Shown here piece after piece: positions 1 to 6,126 of a stretch of DNA of 6,648 bases. The stretch's first letter is position 1, and each line of letters starts with the position of its first letter. Under the pieces are notes generated by a model that was given only the letters and a program-made list of their open reading frames with translations, ran no database searches and was not told the origin of the DNA. Source of the DNA: Dehalococcoidia bacterium (GTDB lineage: Bacteria; Chloroflexota; Dehalococcoidia; Dehalococcoidales; E44-bin46); contig CP070810.1 of assembly GCA_020343755.1 (NCBI GenBank), positions 543,101 through 549,748 on the forward strand, read 5' to 3'. The translations under genes were made by a program, and so were the position numbers.

Positions 1-593
1 AACAGTAAGTCTGCGGCTTCATTGATTAGCTCTGGGGCACCGGCTATACGAATTCTTTTTGCGGTTACATATTTGGGTCGTCCTACCTCCACCGGTTCAT
101 GGTGAAAAGTTCCACCAACATCATAGGGTATCTCAAGGTAAACAGGTCCTGGTTGTCCGTTTATGGCTACTGAAAATGCCCGGTTTATGAACCACGGAAT
201 CCTTTCGGTATGAGGAACTCGAGCGCTCCATTTGGTTATTGGTGTCATCATGCCCAACTGGTCGCACTCCTGGAATTCGCCCATTCCGGCCGTTTTTTGA
301 GATGCCGCTGGACATACCACTACCAGTGGTACACAACCAGAATGTGCCTCCAATACCCCGGGAACCAGATTAGCCACCCCCGGCCCGGGGCTACCATTAC
401 ACACTCCCGGCTTGCCACTTAGTCGGGAGTAAGCCATGGCCATAAACGGTGCTGAACCCTCATACCTGAGTCTTATCGGCGTTAAGCCTGGGACTTTCTC
501 GGCATATAACAAAAGGTCGGTATCGCCTAGTCCAAAGACAAGCTCAACTCCCTGTGACCTAACCATGTTTCCGATTGCTTCCCAGGCATTCAC
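1..593 (-). CDS. Thiamine-diphosphate-dependent enzyme, acetolactate synthase-like (IlvB superfamily), partial
   Basis: The frame runs open from a GTG at 593 to the left edge, giving 197 codons, so the C-terminal part is missing. The visible part is the N-terminal ThDP-binding (pyrimidine) domain and the beginning of the middle domain. Landmarks are VFGLGD (residues 19-24), RYEGSA (43-48) with Glu45 in the place of the catalytic glutamate that activates ThDP, GSPGPGVANLV (67-77) matching the SGPGxxN loop, GEFQECDQ followed by PITKW, and GQPGPVYLEIPYDV. These are typical of acetolactate synthase and related decarboxylases. The start is well supported: AAGGAG lies 7 nt upstream and an in-frame TGA lies six codons upstream. 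The usual His before the Glu is Tyr44, so this may be a paralogue rather than true IlvB. The substrate cannot be assigned without the C-terminal domain. Confidence 0.85.
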   Translation of the reverse strand, partial: MNAWEAIGNMVRSQGVELVFGLGDTDLLLYAEKVPGLTPIRLRYEGSAPFMAMAYSRLSGKPGVCNGSPGPGVANLVPGVLEAHSGCVPLVVVCPAASQKTAGMGEFQECDQLGMMTPITKWSARVPHTERIPWFINRAFSVAINGQPGPVYLEIPYDVGGTFHHEPVEVGRPKYVTAKRIRIAGAPELINEAADLL

Positions 594-600
594 TATGGCA

Positions 601-606
601 CTCCTT
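601..606 (-). promoter_or_regulatory. Ribosome binding site of the ThDP enzyme gene
   Basis: AAGGAG on the minus strand ends 7 nt before the GTG at 593. This decides the GTG start, since no ATG is available between it and the upstream in-frame stop. Confidence 0.75.
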
Positions 607-709
607 AGTCAATACTTACTGTAAATCATATATCTTATCTACCTCACCCCCTGTATCCCCCTCTCCATAATAGGGAGATGTAATCTTAGCATGAGGGGGA
701 GGTGGTGGA

Positions 710-728
710 AGAGGGGCTGTGCCCCTCT
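710..728 (-). terminator. Possible hairpin terminator of the radical SAM/Memo-AMMECR1 operon
   Basis: A perfect 8-bp GC-rich stem, AGAGGGGC/GCCCCTCT, has a 3-nt loop and lies about 15 nt past the stop codon of the Memo-AMMECR1 gene. In the minus-strand reading direction the stem is followed by TCCACC rather than a T-run, so it is not a classical intrinsic terminator. It may instead protect the 3' end or belong to a repeat. Confidence 0.35.
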
Positions 729-743
729 ATGACTCCCCTTTAT

Positions 744-2051
744 TCACTTATACCTCCTCACCTCGAAGCGGTAGAGTTTTATTGGCTCATCGGGGGCTAT
801 GCCTGCTTTCTGGCGGCAGATTTCAATCTGATAGTCCACGCTATCTACCCCCTCAAGGTCAGGCAGGAGTAGACCCTTGCGCACCCCAGACTCTACTATG
901 ACCCCGTACTTTTTGGGGTCTAGCTGGTCTTGGCTGTCTATGGGCTCAGGCTTGGTAAGAACATCCACATTGTAGGTAAGGTCGTCAAGCTCATTGGGGG
1001 CGACAGGTAGGAAGCGGGGGTCTCGGGTAGCTGAGCTGATGGCATTGACAATAGTCTCCTGAGCTACATTCTCCTGGGTGGGTTCAAAGGTGCCGATGCA
1101 GCCTCTTAATTGCCCCAGCTTATGGATGGAAACGAAGACTCCAGCCTTCTGTTTCATCTCGGGGGTGAGCTCTTCCGGCTCAGGAATCTTGCTTTCCTTA
1201 ACAAAAGTCTCCACGGTGCGCTTGGCTAGACTTGCCATTGGCGACATCCCCTTTAGTATTACCCCGGCGTAGCCGACAACGCTGGAATAATCGCCGGTAA
1301 TATCACCGCTGGTTTGGTATCTAACCAGCTCGGCTCTCTTTGCCCCGAGTTCCTTAGCCGCCGAGATAAGACTGACTGCCGGAGCATAACCACACATTGA
1401 TATCCTTAATTCATCAACCCGTTTTAGCAGTTTGTCCTCATCCAAATCCAATATGGCTTCTATAGCTTGGGTATCCTTCCACTGAGCCGATTCCTGTGGC
1501 TCGTAATGGGTCATGTCACTTGAGGCTATGATTACCACCTGTCTATTTAAATCCTTAATGGCAGTAGCCAGCTCCTTGCCGATTTCCTTATAGGTGGCAC
1601 TGGTAGAGTAAGCGAGCATGATAGGTACGAGCCTGAAGTCTTTTTTAAAATATTGCAGGAATGGTATTTGAACCTCAATGGAGTGTTCATATTGATGTGC
1701 CCCGTAGTCCTCTTCCAAGTAACTAGACGTAGCTAAAATCTGCTTAGCCAGTTCTGAGTCAATCTCTACCTCCCCCAGAGGTGTTTTCCATACCCCCTCG
1801 GTCATGATACTAAGCAGTCGCCCCATACCGGTGTGGTTGGGACCGATAATGATAAAGGTGTCTTTAAATTTGATTCTGGATATGGTGGCACCGGCTACCG
1901 GCCCCGAGTAGATATACCCAGCATGAGGTGAAATCAGACCGATTACCTCCTCTTTTTCCGCTTTGTCATCAACCATCCCCCGAATCATTTCTTTCAGCTG
2001 GGAAGGTGAATCAGGATAGAATTGCCCAGCTACCACCGGCTGCCTAATCAT
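744..2051 (-). CDS. Memo-AMMECR1 fusion protein (AmmeMemoRadiSam system proteins B and A in one chain)
   Basis: This 435-residue protein has two domains that are usually separate. Residues 1 to about 268 are a Memo domain, the metal-binding relative of LigB-type extradiol dioxygenases. It shows SPHAGYIYSG (His43), GPNHTG (His73), EHSIEVQIPF (His123), SSDMTHYEP (His182) and MCGYAP (Cys220). His43, His73 and Cys220 correspond by motif to the metal ligands His49, His81 and Cys244 reported for human MEMO1. Residues from about 272 to 435 are an AMMECR1 domain with the signature LRGCIGTF (315-322) and RDPRFLPV (343-350). The start is an ATG with AAAGGAGG 7 nt upstream, overlapping the radical SAM stop as ATGA. 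No signal peptide or membrane segment is visible, so it should be cytoplasmic. The family identity is secure. The biochemical role in bacteria is not established, but the coupling to a radical SAM gene implies a shared pathway. Confidence 0.95.
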   Translation of the reverse strand: MIRQPVVAGQFYPDSPSQLKEMIRGMVDDKAEKEEVIGLISPHAGYIYSGPVAGATISRIKFKDTFIIIGPNHTGMGRLLSIMTEGVWKTPLGEVEIDSELAKQILATSSYLEEDYGAHQYEHSIEVQIPFLQYFKKDFRLVPIMLAYSTSATYKEIGKELATAIKDLNRQVVIIASSDMTHYEPQESAQWKDTQAIEAILDLDEDKLLKRVDELRISMCGYAPAVSLISAAKELGAKRAELVRYQTSGDITGDYSSVVGYAGVILKGMSPMASLAKRTVETFVKESKIPEPEELTPEMKQKAGVFVSIHKLGQLRGCIGTFEPTQENVAQETIVNAISSATRDPRFLPVAPNELDDLTYNVDVLTKPEPIDSQDQLDPKKYGVIVESGVRKGLLLPDLEGVDSVDYQIEICRQKAGIAPDEPIKLYRFEVRRYK

Positions 2052-3106
2052 CGTCCTGCCTCCTTTGCCTCAAGTGTCCTGAAATTAAGTTCAGCTCCGC
2101 AAAACTTGCACCTTGAATCTTCCAGACCTATTACCTTGGTTTGATAACCGAGCCTTTCTACGATAAGGTTACCACAGCAGTAGCAGAAGGTACTCTCGCT
2201 CTTATGTCCCGGGACATTGCCGGCATAGACAAACTTAAGTCCGGCATTATGCCCGATATTATAGGCACGCTCCAAGGTGGAGATAGGGGTTGGGGGTAGG
2301 TTCATTAGATGATAATTGGGGTAGAACTTGGTTACATGCCACGGTGTTAGCTCACCCAGTTCATCTCGGATCCAGTTAGCAATGCCCTCAAGTTGCTGGT
2401 CGTCATCACTCATGGTAGGTATGATGTTGGTAACCACCTCAACGTGCATATTCCACTTTTCTTTAGCCCGCTTAGCTACCTCCAGAACCCCCCGCCATCG
2501 GCTTACCTTGGCCAGCTTGCGGTATAAGGTGTCACTAAAGCCCTTAACATCGACCCGCCAGGCATCCAGATATGGTCCGATAGTGTCCAGTGCCTCAGGG
2601 GTCGAGTAGCCATTGGTTACATAGACAGTGTATAGGTTATTCTCCTTAGCCAGCTTGGCTGAGTCAAGGGTATATTCAAACCAGATGCCAGGCTCGTTGT
2701 ATGTCCAGGCAATGCCCTGGCAATGATATTGTTTTGCCAGTTCTATGGCTAGTTGGGGTTGGACTTCCCTAGAGCCTCGCCACGGCTGGTCAATCTCAGG
2801 GCAGGAAATTTCCCAGTTCTGGCAGTCTTGGCAGTGGAAGTTGCAACCCCAGCCGCCGAGAGAGAAGACTGAACTAGTGGGGAAGAAATGAAATAGGGGC
2901 TTCTTTTCGATAGGGTCAACGGCTACTGATGATGCCTTAGCGTAGTTCCGGTTATACAGCACACCATCTCTATTCTGGTACATACGGCAAACGCCAAACC
3001 TATTGGGGCTTATAGTGCACCGCCACTGGCAGATGTTACACCGCAACCTGGAGTTGGGCAGCTTTTCATAAAGCACTGCCTCACGCATTGTTTCTGTTAT
3101 TTCCAC
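2048..3106 (-). CDS. amrS: AmmeMemoRadiSam system radical SAM enzyme
   Basis: This is a 352-residue radical SAM protein related to the pyruvate-formate-lyase-activating-enzyme-like group. The [4Fe-4S]/SAM motif is C88-x3-C92-x2-C95 (CNFHCQDC), preceded by SLGGWGCNF. An N-terminal cysteine cluster (C23, C26, C30, C40) and a C-terminal zinc-ribbon-like pair (C308/C311 and C333/C336, with extra C310) are the hallmarks of the radical SAM partner of Memo and AMMECR1. TYNEPG (135-140) and VTNGY (163-167) are further family motifs. It is first in a two-gene operon and overlaps the Memo-AMMECR1 gene by 4 bp. The listed start is a GTG with no clear ribosome binding site. An ATG six codons in (3088) gives MREAVLYEKL, which resembles the usual start of the family and may be the real one. 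The enzyme's substrate is unknown; the gene symbol follows common usage for the family. Confidence 0.93.
   Translation of the reverse strand: MEITETMREAVLYEKLPNSRLRCNICQWRCTISPNRFGVCRMYQNRDGVLYNRNYAKASSVAVDPIEKKPLFHFFPTSSVFSLGGWGCNFHCQDCQNWEISCPEIDQPWRGSREVQPQLAIELAKQYHCQGIAWTYNEPGIWFEYTLDSAKLAKENNLYTVYVTNGYSTPEALDTIGPYLDAWRVDVKGFSDTLYRKLAKVSRWRGVLEVAKRAKEKWNMHVEVVTNIIPTMSDDDQQLEGIANWIRDELGELTPWHVTKFYPNYHLMNLPPTPISTLERAYNIGHNAGLKFVYAGNVPGHKSESTFCYCCGNLIVERLGYQTKVIGLEDSRCKFCGAELNFRTLEAKEAGR
2059..2066 (-). promoter_or_regulatory. Ribosome binding site of the Memo-AMMECR1 gene
   Basis: AAAGGAGG on the minus strand lies inside the last codons of the radical SAM gene and 7 nt before the ATG at 2051. 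This strong site, together with the 4-bp ATGA overlap, indicates translational coupling and fixes the start. Confidence 0.8.
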
Positions 3107-3118
3107 CGTCTTAACCTA

Positions 3119-3147
3119 ATTATATCACTCGGCTATTACCAATTATA
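3119..3147 (-). promoter_or_regulatory. Candidate promoter(s) of the radical SAM operon
   Basis: Two perfect TATAAT hexamers occur on the minus strand upstream of the operon, at 3147-3142 and 3124-3119. Neither has a good TTGACA-like box at 16-18 nt. If the nearer box is used, transcription would begin around 3112. That is almost at the GTG (3106) but leaves about a 24-nt leader before the ATG at 3088. Confidence 0.4.
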
Positions 3148-3197
3148 GTCTGGAAGTTGATATTTACTGCCCCCTTTATCTCAGCTAAATTACATTC

Positions 3198-3226
3198 TTG
3201 ACAAAGTTTGATAAACTAGATAATAG
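3198..3226 (+). promoter_or_regulatory. Candidate sigma-70-type promoter of the patatin pair
   Basis: A perfect TTGACA (3198-3203) is followed by GATAAT (3219-3224, 15-nt spacer) or TAATAG (3221-3226, 17-nt spacer). The first has the better -10 and the second the better spacing. A small dyad, AGTTT-GAT-AAACT (3205-3217), fills the space between the boxes and could be an operator. The leader to the ATG would be about 70 nt. Confidence 0.5.
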
Positions 3227-3303
3227 ATAAAGTGTTAACCACTAATTTGTGTTGTGTATTTGCGTAGTGCGTCAATCGGGCGTAACCTATAAGATAGAGA
3301 GCA

Positions 3304-4149
3304 ATGATGAAGATTGGTTTGTCTTTAGGAGCTGGTGGGGCACGTGGTTGGGCATACGTTGGTGTGCTTCGAGCTTTAGAGGAGGCAGGTATCAAAATTG
3401 GTATGATTAATGGCTCGAGCATCGGTGCGGTTGCCGGTGGCGGGTATTCTCTCTATCTTAATGTCAAAAAAATGGTCTCGATTGCAGCGGAGATAGTCCG
3501 CTCAGTGAATGTTAATTACTTTAACATCTTCCGCCACTCCACTGAGAGCCACTCCTTCCTCCGAAATTGGCTAGTTAGCGCCATATGTGATATTGCCGCC
3601 TTACGTGGGTCAATCCTATCTCACAGGAATAACCTTAAGGCTTTAAAACGGATATTCGGTAAGTATGAATTTCATGATACACAAATCCCCTTCTCCTCTG
3701 TTGCTGTCGACATACTGGCTATGGAAACAGTAGTAATCAGTGAAGGGAAGCTAGTAGATGGAATACTTCCCTCTATCTCAATTCCAGGCATATTCCCTCC
3801 TGTGGAAAGAGAAGGGCGGTTACTTGTTGATGGTGGTGCCCTTGCCAATGTTCCTGTCCAGGCACTACGCCAGCAAGGAGCAGAGTTTGTCATCGCCGTC
3901 AAGCTGGGCACGGAAGTTAAAACAACCTATCATAATGGCTTTGACATCCTAAACTATATCGACTCGCTAAAGTTCCAGAGACTGAGCCAATGGGAAATTG
4001 ACAAAGCCGATTTCCAGATAAGAATCGATATCCCTGACTTTAACAGTGGTAGGTTCGACAACTATGAAATTGCTATTCCCTATGGGTATGAAGCAACCAA
4101 GCGAGTTCTACCAGACCTGGAAAGGAGGTTAGCTGAGGTCGGTGCGTAG
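3304..4149 (+). CDS. Patatin-like phospholipase, RssA-type, catalytically intact
   Basis: This 281-residue protein is a single patatin domain, a Ser-Asp dyad lipid acyl hydrolase. The oxyanion-hole loop is GAGGARG (9-15), the nucleophile elbow is GSSIG (37-41) with Ser39, and the second dyad member is Asp176 in LVDGGALANVPV. The intervening SISIPGIFPPV stretch (about 157-167) is typical of the bacterial RssA/NTE-like subgroup. No signal peptide or membrane helix is evident, so it probably acts from the cytoplasm on membrane phospholipids or lysophospholipids; the actual substrate is unknown. Two adjacent ATGs (3304, 3307) are both possible starts; the upstream GAGAG is only a weak ribosome binding site. 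Its end overlaps the next patatin-like gene by 8 bp, so the two are surely co-transcribed. Confidence 0.92.
   Translation: MMKIGLSLGAGGARGWAYVGVLRALEEAGIKIGMINGSSIGAVAGGGYSLYLNVKKMVSIAAEIVRSVNVNYFNIFRHSTESHSFLRNWLVSAICDIAALRGSILSHRNNLKALKRIFGKYEFHDTQIPFSSVAVDILAMETVVISEGKLVDGILPSISIPGIFPPVEREGRLLVDGGALANVPVQALRQQGAEFVIAVKLGTEVKTTYHNGFDILNYIDSLKFQRLSQWEIDKADFQIRIDIPDFNSGRFDNYEIAIPYGYEATKRVLPDLERRLAEVGA
4122..4129 (+). promoter_or_regulatory. Ribosome binding site of the second patatin-like gene
   Basis: AAGGAGGT lies within the end of the first patatin gene, 12 nt before the GTG at 4142. The spacing is rather long, but an in-frame TAG at 4130-4132 rules out any earlier start and the only alternative is a CTG at 4133. 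This supports GTG 4142 and coupled translation. Confidence 0.6.
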
Positions 4150-4999
4150 CGGGATTACCCTTGTCCTAGGTGGTATCGGGGTTAAAGGCGTTGCCAATGT
4201 CGGGACGCTCCAAGCCCTGCTTAAGAATAAGACTAAGATCAAAAGGATTGTGGCTGCAGGTCTCAGCGCAGTTGCCGCAGCCCAGTTTGCTCTTGGCCGA
4301 GATTTAAATTTGCTCACCGACCACCTGGTCCGCTTTTTTACCGAGCATCAACGCCAGCTTTGGGGACTAGAGCGGTTTAGCGGCATAACCCGAAGCCATA
4401 GGCGACGCGTAGTGGAGAGTTTCTCCTACTTCCTTAGGGAGAGACTCTTCTGCAAGGCTAATTTTACCCGCCTCAGCATTCTATCGTGGGATTTGATAGA
4501 AGGGGAGTTACAAGAATTTTTCGGTAATGCTACTTTCTCTGACCTAAGGGTGCCTTTGGCTATTTCAGCTATAGATCTTAAGCGAGGAACAGAGGTTCTT
4601 TTGGAGGGAGGGAGTCTCGTCGATAGGCTGAAAGCTGGAGTCGCCTTCCCAGGGCTTTTCCCCCCAGTGCGTATTGAGTATCAAGAGCTTGTCAGCAGTA
4701 CCCTCTACTGTGAATTGCCACTGGGCAGACTAGGTGAAATGGACCGTCCAATCGTAGCCATTGATATTCCTAGTAGGGTCTCGCTCCAAAACCCCAAATC
4801 AATCATCGATTCCCTGGCTTGTGTGGATGAGCTACGGAGCCTAGCGATTAAGCAAATTTTACTTACTAAAGCCGATCGGGTATTTTGTTTAGAAGGATTG
4901 CGGGAATTCAAGTGGGCAAGCTACGAGAAAATCCCTCAACTAATATCACAGGCGTACCAGGAGATGGATAATCTGCTCTGCTCCTGCTCAGATTTATAG
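4142..4999 (+). CDS. Patatin-like protein with degenerate active site (probable pseudoenzyme)
   Basis: This 285-residue protein follows the architecture of its upstream neighbour. The oxyanion-type loop GGIGVKG (10-16) is present, and VAFPGLFPPV (167-176) matches the neighbour's SISIPGIFPPV. The catalytic features are eroded. The elbow reads GLSAV (40-44), keeping Ser42 but replacing the second Gly of GxSxG with Val. Where the neighbour has Asp176 in DGG, this protein has Ser185-Ser186-Thr187, with no gap needed between PPV and this point. Without the Asp, normal Ser-Asp hydrolysis is unlikely. The reading frame is intact over its whole length, so it is maintained rather than decaying. Its GTG start overlaps the first patatin by 8 bp. 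It may be a regulatory or structural partner of the active patatin, forming a heterodimer; this is inference. A terminator hairpin follows immediately. Confidence 0.82.
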   Translation: MRSGITLVLGGIGVKGVANVGTLQALLKNKTKIKRIVAAGLSAVAAAQFALGRDLNLLTDHLVRFFTEHQRQLWGLERFSGITRSHRRRVVESFSYFLRERLFCKANFTRLSILSWDLIEGELQEFFGNATFSDLRVPLAISAIDLKRGTEVLLEGGSLVDRLKAGVAFPGLFPPVRIEYQELVSSTLYCELPLGRLGEMDRPIVAIDIPSRVSLQNPKSIIDSLACVDELRSLAIKQILLTKADRVFCLEGLREFKWASYEKIPQLISQAYQEMDNLLCSCSDL

Positions 5000-5008
5000 G
5001 TTAACTCT

Positions 5009-5047
5009 GCCACTTGACCTCAAGCTTGGGGTAGTGGCTAGTATTTT
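5009..5047 (+). terminator. Intrinsic terminator after the patatin pair
   Basis: A long hairpin begins 10 nt after the stop. The outer stem is GCCACT (5009-5014) with AGTGGC (5033-5038). The inner stem is ACCTCAAG (5017-5024) with CTTGGGGT (5025-5032, one G-T pair; the innermost pairs open to form the loop). A 2-nt bulge separates the stems. It is followed by TAGTATTTT, a modest T-rich tail. It separates the patatin unit from the dehydratase gene. Confidence 0.6.
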
Positions 5048-5113
5048 CCTCGTTATGAGATGCAACCAATGATGTTGTAACGGTTAGGATTGGTAAATTG
5101 AGTTTGCTAAAGC

Positions 5114-5118
5114 AGGAG
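5114..5118 (+). promoter_or_regulatory. Ribosome binding site of the dehydratase gene
   Basis: AGGAG lies 7 nt before the ATG at 5126 and supports that start, which also matches the usual N-terminus of short dehydratases. No clear -35/-10 pair was found in the 126-nt spacer, although a promoter is expected after the terminator. Confidence 0.7.
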
Positions 5119-5125
5119 AAACTTT

Positions 5126-6082
5126 ATGATTGAACTAAAGGATATCACCAACGCCCGGCAGGTTATAGCCGGTCGAGTTCATAGGACGCCATTGATGTCT
5201 TCTATGAGCTTAGGCAGACGAACTAACACCCACCTTCATTTTAAGGCAGAAATGTTTCAGAAGACGGGCTCATTCAAGCCTCGGGGGGCTATCAATAAAC
5301 TATCTCATTTAACCGAGGAAGAAAGAAAGAGGGGGGTTATCACTATATCATCTGGAAACCAGGCCCAGGGACTTGCCTATGCCGCCTCTTTATTTGGTAT
5401 CTCAGCTACAGTGGTTATGCCTCACACCACCCCGGCCAACAAGGTTAATGCCACAAGAGGTTATGGTGCCGAAGTGGTTCTTACTGAGGGGGCTCTGCTT
5501 CCAACCTGCCTGGAGATACAAAAGGAACGCAACTTAACCATGGTTCACCCCTTTGACGACCCCCATGTGGTGGCTGGTCACGGGACAATAGGGCTGGAAA
5601 CCTTGGATGACCTGCCGGAGGTTGAAGCTGTTTTCGTTCCCGTCGGCGGCGGCGGCTTGATTTCAGGAATCGCCACCGCTATCAAGTTGAGCAAGCCAGC
5701 GGTTAAGATTGTGGGTGTGGAACCAATCGGCGCCTCGGCTATGTGGCAAAGCCTGCAGCGGAAAGCGGTCGTTAATCTAGATAGAATGGACACTATTGCC
5801 GAGGCGTTGGCTGCCCCCTTCGTTGGCGAGCTCAATTTGACTTTAGTCCAAAAGTATGTTGATGAACTGGTTCTAGTTTCAGATGATGAAATGATAGAAG
5901 CTCTGGGCTTGCTCTTGGAATGGTGTAAGATTCTAGCCGAGCCGGGGGGAGCAGCCGGATTTGCTGCTCTTCTGTTCAAAAAAGCTAACATTCCCAGCGG
6001 TTCTGAGGTTGTTTGTGTGCTGAGCGGGGGAAACATTGACCCAAGCCGCTTGGGGCACTTCCTTTTAAAAAGGCAGCGTTAA
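5126..6082 (+). CDS. Threonine/serine dehydratase-like PLP enzyme (fold type II), no ACT domain
   Basis: At 318 residues this matches the short, catabolic-type threonine ammonia-lyases and serine racemase-like enzymes, which make 2-oxobutanoate or pyruvate plus ammonia from threonine or serine, or racemise serine. The PLP lysine is Lys51 in KTGSFKPRGA (46-55). The substrate/cofactor loop is SSGNQAQG (75-82), the phosphate-binding glycine loop is VGGGGLISG (173-181), and Ser300 in LSGGN is placed to contact the pyridine nitrogen. EPGGAAG (272-278) is also conserved. The C-terminal ACT-like regulatory domain of biosynthetic IlvA is absent, so isoleucine feedback is not expected. The common SxGNHAQ loop carries Gln79 instead of His, a minor variation. 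The gene lies 44 nt upstream of coaE and in the same direction. Substrate preference between threonine and serine cannot be told from the sequence. Confidence 0.9.
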   Translation: MIELKDITNARQVIAGRVHRTPLMSSMSLGRRTNTHLHFKAEMFQKTGSFKPRGAINKLSHLTEEERKRGVITISSGNQAQGLAYAASLFGISATVVMPHTTPANKVNATRGYGAEVVLTEGALLPTCLEIQKERNLTMVHPFDDPHVVAGHGTIGLETLDDLPEVEAVFVPVGGGGLISGIATAIKLSKPAVKIVGVEPIGASAMWQSLQRKAVVNLDRMDTIAEALAAPFVGELNLTLVQKYVDELVLVSDDEMIEALGLLLEWCKILAEPGGAAGFAALLFKKANIPSGSEVVCVLSGGNIDPSRLGHFLLKRQR

Positions 6083-6126
6083 CTAAGAGTTGAGAATAGG
6101 TTATTAGTAATTAGACTTGGTGGATA

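Larger units (their letters stand above)
594..743. other. Intergenic spacer with GC-rich inverted repeats
   Basis: About 150 nt lie between two minus-strand genes, with no convincing ORF. Three dyads are visible: TCCCCCTC (656-663) with GAGGGGGA (693-700); TCTCC (662-666) with GGAGA (674-678); and AGAGGGGC (710-717) with GCCCCTCT (721-728). The first two overlap and are alternatives to each other. Close to the downstream gene, TATGAT on the minus strand (630-625) could be a -10 box for the ThDP enzyme gene, but no good -35 box is seen at the right distance. The spacer could be a terminator plus promoter, or a copy of a small dispersed intergenic repeat. The window holds no second copy to decide this. 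Confidence 0.5.

Noticed and set aside
2..622. Inverted 9-mers ACAGTAAGT (2-10) and ACTTACTGT (614-622) bracketing the partial ThDP gene, as if ends of a mobile element.
   Set aside because: The match stops at 9 bp, no target duplication is visible, and the left copy is inside the coding sequence of the ThDP enzyme. It is likely chance.
210..624. Plus-strand open frames (210-422 and 436-624) and a minus-strand frame at 133-336 inside the ThDP enzyme region.
   Set aside because: They have no family motifs and overlap a long minus-strand frame with clear acetolactate-synthase signatures and a good ribosome binding site.
3111..3288. Repeated TAACC words at 3112, 3236 and 3282 in the divergent promoter region as possible regulator sites.
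   Set aside because: The shared core is only 5-7 bp, the spacing is irregular, and the region is AT-rich, so chance is the simpler explanation.
3216..3422. A minus-strand open frame covering the patatin promoter and 5' end.
   Set aside because: It overlaps the promoter and the conserved N-terminal patatin motifs, with no recognisable domain of its own.
4142..4999. The second patatin-like gene as a decaying pseudogene.
   Set aside because: The frame is complete, has a ribosome binding site, overlaps its neighbour in a coupled manner and retains the structural motifs. This fits a maintained pseudoenzyme better than decay.
5578..6036. A 152-codon minus-strand open frame inside the dehydratase gene.
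   Set aside because: The composition is low-complexity Ser/Thr/Pro/Ala, typical of an antisense shadow, and the plus-strand gene is unambiguous.
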